DNA of 64,000 nt from G965197405 sp965197405 (GTDB lineage: Bacteria > Chloroflexota > Dehalococcoidia > Lucifugimonadales > JAGWBF01): NCBI GenBank assembly GCA_965197405.1, contig OZ240206.1, forward strand, positions 2,604,001 to 2,668,000. The letters are read 5' to 3'. The notes under the pieces were generated by a model. The model was not told the DNA's origin and searched no databases. It was given only the letters and a program-made list of their open reading frames with translations. The translations under genes and the position numbers were made by a program. Shown in pieces: positions 58,317 to 64,000 of the stretch (the first letter of the stretch is position 1; the number at the start of each line of letters is the position of its first letter).

Positions 58317-59021
58317 ATGGTGGAGACGCCCAGAAGCGCCCTGGTGGTTATACCTCACCCCGACGATGGTGAGGGCTGGTGCGGTGGCACTGTGGCCAAG
58401 TGGACAAAAGCGGGGACTGAGGTGTTTTATGTCCTCTGTACCGACGGCGGGAAGGGGTCCGACGACTCCGAGATGACCTCGGAGCGCCTGGCCGCAATAA
58501 GGGAGGCGGAGCAGCTTGAGGCTGCCTCTGCCCTCGGGGTCAAGGAATCGGTGCTGCTCCATCACCCCGATGGCGAGTTGGAGGACACCCCGGAGTTCCG
58601 CAAGGAGATAGTGCGAGCTATAAGGCGCTTCCGTCCGGATGTCATGCTGTGCCCGGAACCCTACCGGCGCAGCTCCTTCTGGCACAGGGACCATCGTATT
58701 GCCGGTCAGGTTGCCGTGGACGCTGCCTTCCCGTACGCCAGGGACCATCTCCACTTCGGCGAGCTTTTCAGCCAAGAGGGTCTCGAGACCCACAAGACGG
58801 GCGTGGTCCTGTTCTGGGCACCCGACGTCCCCGATACCTTCATAGACATAAGCGATACCATTGACATGAAGGTAAAGGCCCTCCTTTGCCACGACAGCCA
58901 GGTCTCAACCCGTCCGGGGGGAGATGTGGAGGAGTTCGTGCGTGAGCGGGCCAGGCAGTCGGCCCAAGGATCAGGCTTCGAGTATGCCGAGGCTTTCCGC
59001 AAAGTGGAGTTCAGGCATTAA
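58317..59021 (+). CDS. PIG-L/LmbE family deacetylase
   Basis: A 234-aa protein; ATG at 58317 chosen because GGGAGG lies 8 bases upstream. The zinc/catalytic motif is PHPDDGEGWCGGTVAKW near the N-terminus, followed by VLCTDGGKGSDD, IREAEQLEAASALGV, RRFRPDVMLCPEP and HRDHRIAGQVAVDAA, with His residues completing the metal site. These enzymes remove N-acetyl from GlcNAc-type sugars, as MshB and BshB do in mycothiol and bacillithiol synthesis; others act on antibiotics or chitin fragments. Its closeness to MshA-like and MshD-like genes is suggestive. Confidence 0.87.
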   Translation: MVETPRSALVVIPHPDDGEGWCGGTVAKWTKAGTEVFYVLCTDGGKGSDDSEMTSERLAAIREAEQLEAASALGVKESVLLHHPDGELEDTPEFRKEIVRAIRRFRPDVMLCPEPYRRSSFWHRDHRIAGQVAVDAAFPYARDHLHFGELFSQEGLETHKTGVVLFWAPDVPDTFIDISDTIDMKVKALLCHDSQVSTRPGGDVEEFVRERARQSAQGSGFEYAEAFRKVEFRH

Positions 59022-59078
59022 CATATAGTGTCGGGATCTCCTTGACCCTGGGTGCAAAAGACCAAGAGCTATTATTGA

Positions 59079-59121
59079 AGAATCGCCTACGGGGCCGCTT
59101 CCACGACCCGTAGGCGATTCT
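59079..59121. terminator. bidirectional hairpin terminator
   Basis: AGAATCGCCTACGGG (59079-59093) and its exact complement (59107-59121) form a 15-bp stem with a 13-base loop between the convergent deacetylase and amidohydrolase genes. Confidence 0.65.
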
Positions 59122-59151
59122 CTTCCGGCTCCGGGCTAGGCCCAGGAGTCC

Positions 59152-60855
59152 CTAATCGCGGCTGGCCTGGTGGAGGGCGTTACGTATGACGCGTCCCGGC
59201 AGCGCACCGGTATGCTGCCCGTCCTCAATCAGCACCTCGCCGTTGACGATAGTGTATCTGACCCCCTCTGCCAGCTCTCGCATTCGCCATCCGCCGGCGG
59301 GGAAGTCGCTTACCACGTCCTCCGGCAGTGGATTGACGGTTTCCGGGTCGAAGATGGTTATGTCGGCGGCCATGCCCGGACGGAGCAGGCCGCGGTCGAA
59401 TATGCCGAAGGCCGATGCGGACTCGAAGCTCAACCTCCGGACGGCCTTTTCCAGGGACATAATCTGCTGCTCTCTCACCCAGTACCCCAGGAGGCGCGTG
59501 CTGTATCCATAGCCGCCGTGGAACTGTACGTGGGCGCCGCCGTCGGAAAGGCCCACGATGGTGTTGGGATAGTTGAGTATTTTAGTCACGGCCTCTTTGT
59601 CCACGTTGTTTTCACCCTGTATGAAGGCCGTATCCAAGTCCTCCTCTACCACCAGGTCCAGGAAGGCGTCTATGATGCCCTTGCCCTGCTCCCGGGCGAT
59701 CTCGCTTATCGTCTTTCCCTTCAGGCCGCGGTTCTTCTCCAGCACCGGTCCATCCACCCACATGTAGTCATACCAGTTGGGTGCTACGTTGGCCTCGATT
59801 GGGCCGGCGTTCCACTCCACGGCCTCGTCGTGCAGCTTTTTGCGGATTTCAGGATCACTATAGGCCTGCAGTTTCTCCTCGTCCGAGGCCAGCAGAATCG
59901 GGTGCCAGGTGGGTATGCCCCTGAAGGCCTGGCAGTTCCTCATGGTGAAGCGTTGAGTGACGCTGTTGGGGGAGCAGAGGGGGTAAGCCCTGATGCCCGC
60001 GCTGGAGGTCTCCTCCACGATGGCCATCAGCTCCTTCCACTCGTTGGGTTTGCGCGTCGTCTGGCCCAGGTTGTTGTAGACCACCTGCCGCCCCGTGGCC
60101 TGGGAAAGCCTGCTCATGAGGCGGCTCTTGATCTCAGCGCCCCGCCCGCCGCCGCTCTGGATAATGCCCGTGCCTATCTCTCTCAGTACATCTCCCAGGG
60201 CGAAAATCTCCTCTTCAGTAGCCCAGACCGCTGGTATCAGTACCCCCTGGGGGTCATAGTGTCCACGATTTTGAGAGATGGAGAGACCGAGAGCGCCGCT
60301 GCCAATCCCTTCGTGCACTATCGCCTGCATCGCCTCGATCTCATCGCCTGTGGCGGCGCGGCCCTGGCACTCGTCTCCCATGACGTAGTGTCTCACGGCG
60401 GAGTGGCCTATCAGTGCCCCCACGTTCACGCCCAAACTCTTGTCCACGGCGTCCAGGTACTGGGGAATGGTTTCCCAGGAGTACTCCACAGTCCGCAGCA
60501 CGTCCATCGGGATGGCTTCCACGTATGACAGATACCCCGCGACGCGCTCCTCCGCGCCGGGTCTGAGGGGCGCCAGCGAGAGGGAGCAGTTCCCTATTAT
60601 CACCGTAGTGGCGCCGTGGTAGCAGGAGAAGCTGCACAGCGGGTCCCAGGTCACCTGGGCATCGTAGTGACAGTGGTTGTCCACAAATCCAGGCGATATA
60701 ACCAGACCCTCGGCGTCTATCGCGCGGCTCGCCGGGCCGCTTAGTTTCCCCGTCTCCAGGATTTTCCCGTTCTTCACCGCCACGTCCCCATAGAACGAAG
60801 GCATACCGGAGCCATCAACTATCAGGCCATTCTTCACCAGCAAATCGTAAGCCAT
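59152..60855 (-). CDS. N-acyl-D-amino-acid deacylase family amidohydrolase
   Basis: A 567-aa metal-dependent hydrolase. It has the amidohydrolase start AYDLLVKNGLIVDGSGMPSFYGDVAV, the metal site PGFVDNHCHYDAQVTWDP (HxHxD-like with H-C-H), IIGNCSLSLAPL, and a C-terminal SDGGAHVQFHGGYGYSTRLLG segment with the catalytic Asp, as in D-aminoacylases. It could hydrolyse N-acyl-D-amino acids or related amides or cyclic ureas in the cytoplasm; the true substrate is unknown. ATG at 60855 is preceded by GAAGAGGTG. No linked transporter is visible. Confidence 0.87.
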   Translation of the reverse strand: MAYDLLVKNGLIVDGSGMPSFYGDVAVKNGKILETGKLSGPASRAIDAEGLVISPGFVDNHCHYDAQVTWDPLCSFSCYHGATTVIIGNCSLSLAPLRPGAEERVAGYLSYVEAIPMDVLRTVEYSWETIPQYLDAVDKSLGVNVGALIGHSAVRHYVMGDECQGRAATGDEIEAMQAIVHEGIGSGALGLSISQNRGHYDPQGVLIPAVWATEEEIFALGDVLREIGTGIIQSGGGRGAEIKSRLMSRLSQATGRQVVYNNLGQTTRKPNEWKELMAIVEETSSAGIRAYPLCSPNSVTQRFTMRNCQAFRGIPTWHPILLASDEEKLQAYSDPEIRKKLHDEAVEWNAGPIEANVAPNWYDYMWVDGPVLEKNRGLKGKTISEIAREQGKGIIDAFLDLVVEEDLDTAFIQGENNVDKEAVTKILNYPNTIVGLSDGGAHVQFHGGYGYSTRLLGYWVREQQIMSLEKAVRRLSFESASAFGIFDRGLLRPGMAADITIFDPETVNPLPEDVVSDFPAGGWRMRELAEGVRYTIVNGEVLIEDGQHTGALPGRVIRNALHQASRD

Positions 60856-61033
60856 GAACACCTCTTCTCGTTAGTCCTGGGTGGTTACAGCTGAAGCGTG
60901 TTTCGACCAGCAATCCGAAAGGCGTTGCCATGCCCCTGATGCCCTGGGCGCCTCACCCAATTATAACCCGCTGGGAAAGCGTGTCAACACAAGTCTACGC
61001 CCTGGACCCGCATCAGCTTGGCCGGGCGGCCCC

Positions 61034-61519
61034 TTATCCCCCGGCCCTGAACCTGGGATTGAAAATGCCCAGGATGGTCCTAGTGATGCCGACGCGCAGG
61101 AACTCCCGCTGGAGGTCCTCCCATTCCACGTCAACGATCTCACGTCGCCGGAACCCTTTCATCAGCCGGTAGGTGAAGAAGTAGCCCAGAGGCGCCATCG
61201 GATTGACAAGCTGGTCGGTGAGCAGGTGCCCAAGGAAGGCGAAGCTGACGCCCAGCACCACGGGGTCCCACCCGGAGAAATAGCCAGCGAGGAACACGGG
61301 CACGACCAGCTCGTAGCTATGGAGAAAGTAGTAGACCCTGGTATTGTCTTCCTTCACGAACCACCGGTAATACTCCACCAGGTGGTCCATGTCTATCATT
61401 ACGCCCGTGAGGGTAGCGGCTACAAAGGAATAGGGAGATTTGGTGATACCCCACAACGCTCCGCCGATGGCGATGGATATTGCCGCATGACCTGGAGGTT
61501 TCAAGGGTATCCACTCCAT
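61034..61519 (-). CDS. membrane protein resembling YdjM/DUF457 predicted hydrolases
   Basis: A 161-aa protein with about three or four membrane segments. Conserved acidic/His motifs lie at membrane edges: PPGHAAISIAIGG, GVMIDMDHLVEYY, YYFLHSYELVV and GHLLTDQLVNP. This GH-DxDH-xHS-GHxxxD arrangement recalls membrane-bound metal-dependent hydrolases of the YdjM/DUF457 group. That assignment is from pattern only. It lies downstream of prmC on the same strand by 32 bases. Confidence 0.55.
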   Translation of the reverse strand: MEWIPLKPPGHAAISIAIGGALWGITKSPYSFVAATLTGVMIDMDHLVEYYRWFVKEDNTRVYYFLHSYELVVPVFLAGYFSGWDPVVLGVSFAFLGHLLTDQLVNPMAPLGYFFTYRLMKGFRRREIVDVEWEDLQREFLRVGITRTILGIFNPRFRAGG

Positions 61520-61551
61520 GTTCAGAGTTTCAGCTTATCCGGGCCGCAGGG

Positions 61552-62418
61552 CTAGTCCTCGGGCCTGCCCAGGTCTACCACGAGAATCCGGTCCAGACGG
61601 GCCAGGTCCTGATCGACGCTGACGCTGGCTCCGGGGAAAAGCCGCCGGGATAGCTCCTCCAGGGGTTGTACCTGCTGGGGGTCTATCTCCAGGATTATGA
61701 CCCCGTTTTGCTTGAGCTTATCCTGGGCCTGGTGCAAGAGACGGCGTATGATGTCCATGCCGTCCGGGCCGCCGTCCAGGCTTTCTCGCGGCTCCCACTG
61801 TATCTCCGGCTGCAAGGTCGGGATAACGTCCGTGGGCACATAGGGCAGGTTGCCCACGATAACGTCCACCGCCTCGTCTACGGGGTCCAGGAGGTCTCCC
61901 TGGAGGAGGGTCACTCTATCGGCCACGTTGTGCCTGCCTATGTTGTACTCGGCGACCTTCAGCGCCTCCGAGTATAGCTCTGTGGCGTAAATCCTCGCCA
62001 TGGGCAGGTGTATAGCCAGGTTGATAGAGACCGCCCCGGAGCCGGTGCCAGGCTCGGCTATTACCAACTCCCCCGCCTCCATGTGCATCATAGCCAGGAA
62101 TAGGGTCTGCTCCACCAGAAGCTCCGTCTCGGGTCGTGGAATCAGGACCCCCCGCTTCACCGCCAAGTCCAGGCCGTAAAACTCCTTGTGGCCCAGCATA
62201 TATGCGAGCGGCTCCCGCTTCAGACGCCGCTCGACCAGTTGGGCCAGAAGCTCCTCCTGCCGGGGGGTTAGCTCCTGCTCCTGGTAGGCGTAGATGCGAT
62301 GCCTGGGCATCTGGAGGACATTGATAAGCATGACCTCCGCCTCCAGCCGGGCGTCGTCTATTCCCGCCGCATCCAGCGCGTCTTGTGTCCGGCGGATGAC
62401 ATCTCTGAGGGCAGCCAT
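61552..62418 (-). CDS. prmC: peptide chain release factor N5-glutamine methyltransferase
   Basis: A 288-aa enzyme (291 if the upstream TTG is used). The N-terminal helical domain (RLEAEVMLINVLQMPRHRIYAYQ, EPLAYMLGHKEFYGLDLAVKRGVLIPRPETE) is typical of PrmC/HemK. The SAM motif is AEPGTGSGAVSINLA and the catalytic motif reads GNLPYVP where most members have NPPY. It methylates the Gln of the GGQ motif in release factors. It follows prfA with the usual order. Confidence 0.95.
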   Translation of the reverse strand: MAALRDVIRRTQDALDAAGIDDARLEAEVMLINVLQMPRHRIYAYQEQELTPRQEELLAQLVERRLKREPLAYMLGHKEFYGLDLAVKRGVLIPRPETELLVEQTLFLAMMHMEAGELVIAEPGTGSGAVSINLAIHLPMARIYATELYSEALKVAEYNIGRHNVADRVTLLQGDLLDPVDEAVDVIVGNLPYVPTDVIPTLQPEIQWEPRESLDGGPDGMDIIRRLLHQAQDKLKQNGVIILEIDPQQVQPLEELSRRLFPGASVSVDQDLARLDRILVVDLGRPED

Positions 62419-62556
62419 AGCTTCCAACCTGCGTGAGTAGTATGGGGACGGCCTCCGGTCGTCTCTCTGGCAGTCTCGTAGGTGACGGATGTCCGGCCCT
62501 TCCCTGGGGCCATAATCCGTTGGGGCGGGTGTTCGAATGGCGAGGCGGGACCTCTC

Positions 62557-63636
62557 CTAGCCCAGGAGGTCCTCCAGCAGGCTGGCCTGCTCCCTGGCGG
62601 CGAGGGCATCTATAATCTCGTCAAGGCCTCCGTCCAACAGCTGCTGGATGCCGTGAAAGGCGACGCCTACGCGGTGGTCGGTAATCCTGTCTTGGGGGAA
62701 ATTGTAGGTCCGTATCTTCTCGGCCCTCTCACCGGTGCCCACCTGGGCCCGGCGGGCCTGGGTGATCTCGCTCTCTTGCTTGCGATGCTCCATCTCGTAC
62801 AGACGAGCGCGGAGGATGGCCATAGCCTTCTGCTTGTTCTTGAACTGGGAGCGTTCATCCTGGCAAACGGCGACAGTACCGCTGGGAATATGCACCATGC
62901 GCACCGCCGTGGAGACCTTGTTCACGTTCTGGCCGCCGTGCCCGCTCGCGTGGTAGATGTCAATGCGCAAGTCGTCAGAATTTATCTCGATGTCCACCTC
63001 GTCGGCTTCGGGCATCACCACCACGGTGCAGGTGGAGGTGTGAATCCTGCCGGAAGCCTCGGTCACCGGGACCCGCTGCACCCTGTGAGATCCGCGCTCG
63101 AACTTGAGGCGGCTGAAAACCTCTTTGCCGCGGACCTCCAGAACAATCTCTTTGAAGCCGCCCAGGTCCGAGGGGTTCGAGTCGAGCAACTCGACCTCCC
63201 AGTTTCGGAGGAGGGAGTAGCGCGTGTACATGCGATAGAGGTCGGCGGCGAAGAGGGCGGCTTCCCGGCCTCCCACCCCCTCCCTTATCTCCACGATCAC
63301 GTCTTTGCCATCGTTGGGGTCTTTGGGGAGGATGGCCAGCCTCAGTTCCCGGTTGAGCCTTTCCAGCTCCTCCTCCAGGTCCTCGAGCTCCTCCCTCGCC
63401 AGGGAAGCCATTGCCGGGTCGGAGCCTTGCTCAAGGATGGCCAGAACATCCTTCCTGTCAACCGAGAGCTTCCGGTACTCCCGGTACATGTCCACCATAC
63501 CCTCGAGAGAGGCGCGCTCCTTGGCAAGCTTCTGGACCTGTTCGTGGTCCATAGCCACTTCGGGCCTTGCCATCAGTTCTTCGATCTGATGAAATCGGCT
63601 TTCTACTGAAGCAAGCTTGCTAAGCAGGGGTTGCAT
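62557..63636 (-). CDS. prfA: peptide chain release factor 1
   Basis: A 359-aa class I release factor. The peptidyl-hydrolysis motif is ASGHGGQNVNKVSTAVRMVH; the codon-recognition region has HRVQRVPVTEASGRIHTS. It terminates translation at UAA/UAG. PrmC, encoded downstream, modifies its GGQ Gln. The presence of RF1 leaves UGA to RF2, consistent with UGA being available for selenocysteine as implied by the tRNA-Sec gene. Confidence 0.97.
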   Translation of the reverse strand: MQPLLSKLASVESRFHQIEELMARPEVAMDHEQVQKLAKERASLEGMVDMYREYRKLSVDRKDVLAILEQGSDPAMASLAREELEDLEEELERLNRELRLAILPKDPNDGKDVIVEIREGVGGREAALFAADLYRMYTRYSLLRNWEVELLDSNPSDLGGFKEIVLEVRGKEVFSRLKFERGSHRVQRVPVTEASGRIHTSTCTVVVMPEADEVDIEINSDDLRIDIYHASGHGGQNVNKVSTAVRMVHIPSGTVAVCQDERSQFKNKQKAMAILRARLYEMEHRKQESEITQARRAQVGTGERAEKIRTYNFPQDRITDHRVGVAFHGIQQLLDGGLDEIIDALAAREQASLLEDLLG

Positions 63637-63800
63637 AATGTCCTGAGTCCAAGATTGGGTAGTGGGCTTTTTTATGCTTCACTAAGTTTATCTCAAGTAT
63701 TCCCTTAGAACAAGGGAAATAGGCTGCATATAATGGCATTTTAGCTTGCAGGGACGGGAATCCACATTGGGGCTTGTATCTGTTTATCGGGAAATCAGAT

Positions 63801-63829
63801 TTGACAAAGCTAGGATATGCTAGTATTAT
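63801..63829 (+). promoter_or_regulatory. strong sigma70-type promoter
   Basis: Perfect TTGACA (63801-63806), 17-base spacer, TATTAT (63824-63829). It drives the gene at the right edge of the window, divergent from prfA. Confidence 0.75.
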
Positions 63830-63885
63830 ACACGGGTCGTCCTTGCCAAAGGCTCATAATCCCTAGCCGACAAGGAGGTGACGCG

Positions 63886-64000
63886 GTGGGCTTAGACGTA
63901 CCCTGTAGTGCCCAGCCAAGGCTGGGCCTCGCCAGAGAGCTAAATCATCGAGCCTGGGACACTCTCATCTACCCCTCATTCCGGCTAAACTATACGTCTC
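63886..64000 (+). CDS. start of an unidentified gene, cut by the window edge
   Basis: An open frame starting with GTG behind an excellent AAGGAGGTG site and 56 bases below a near-consensus promoter. The 38 visible residues (beginning MGLDVPCSAQPRLGLARELN) show no family I recognise. Confidence 0.5.
   Translation, partial: MGLDVPCSAQPRLGLARELNHRAWDTLIYPSFRLNYTS

Overview
The window is a stretch of GC-rich bacterial chromosome, most likely from a member of the Chloroflexota (a Dehalococcoidia-like lineage is my best guess). The evidence is indirect: clade-like protein sequences, frequent TTG/GTG starts, single-membrane-style lipoproteins, two-component ABC importers, an MshA-like glycosyltransferase, a KorAB 2-oxoacid:ferredoxin oxidoreductase, MeaB and a selenocysteine tRNA. 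Taxonomy is inference; no rRNA gene is present. Gene density is high. The accessory signal comes from three insertion sequences, one IS remnant and several families of short dispersed repeats.

Layout. 1-1275: end of the L10-L12 operon and a small zinc-ribbon gene. 1288-8380: CtpA-type protease, a peptide/nickel-type ABC importer (binding protein and two permeases, no ATPase), and a secreted gluzincin peptidase. 8451-11290: an IS66-family element with a perfect 8-bp target duplication, then an IS630-family element inserted into a copy of a dispersed repeat. 11384-13072: fatty-acid desaturase, tRNA-Sec and thioredoxin. 13469-16860: a fused rRNA methyltransferase-Maf protein and a Tat translocase locus. 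17410-23372: dihydrolipoamide dehydrogenase, KorA, KorB and an E2 acyltransferase with two E3-binding domains. 23548-28258: zinc ribbon, a double-domain ThyX-like protein, two acyl-CoA dehydrogenases and an A-type Fe-S carrier.

28417-40437 is an envelope/sugar region: a UDP-sugar epimerase, a GT-C membrane glycosyltransferase, an Fe(III)-type binding lipoprotein, a large lipoprotein with two nearly identical domains that may be FEA1/phytotransferrin-like, a 1055-aa protein joining a flippase-like membrane domain, a phosphodiesterase and a GT2 glycosyltransferase, and a UDP-glucose dehydrogenase gene split by an IS5-family element. 40455-48017: membrane protein, IS66 remnant, MeaB, DUF429, long-form HPF, SPFH/NfeD pair and GlyA.

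48298-56972 is a long co-directional run: rpsF (with an unusual acidic tail), ssb, rpsR, a SurA-like foldase, hom, thrC, folE, a FemAB-like acyltransferase, an MshA-like glycosyltransferase and a DUF502 protein. Next to it lie a GNAT protein resembling MshD and a PIG-L deacetylase, so three of the four enzyme types of mycothiol synthesis sit within 5 kb. The window ends with a D-aminoacylase-like amidohydrolase, a small membrane protein, prmC-prfA and a strong promoter driving a gene cut by the window edge.

Most interesting leads: the FEA1-like tandem lipoprotein beside an iron-type binding protein; the three-part 1055-aa membrane enzyme; the methyltransferase-Maf fusion; the ThyX-like fusion whose two halves each keep a different part of the ThyX signature; and the repeat-promoter arrangement seen four times.
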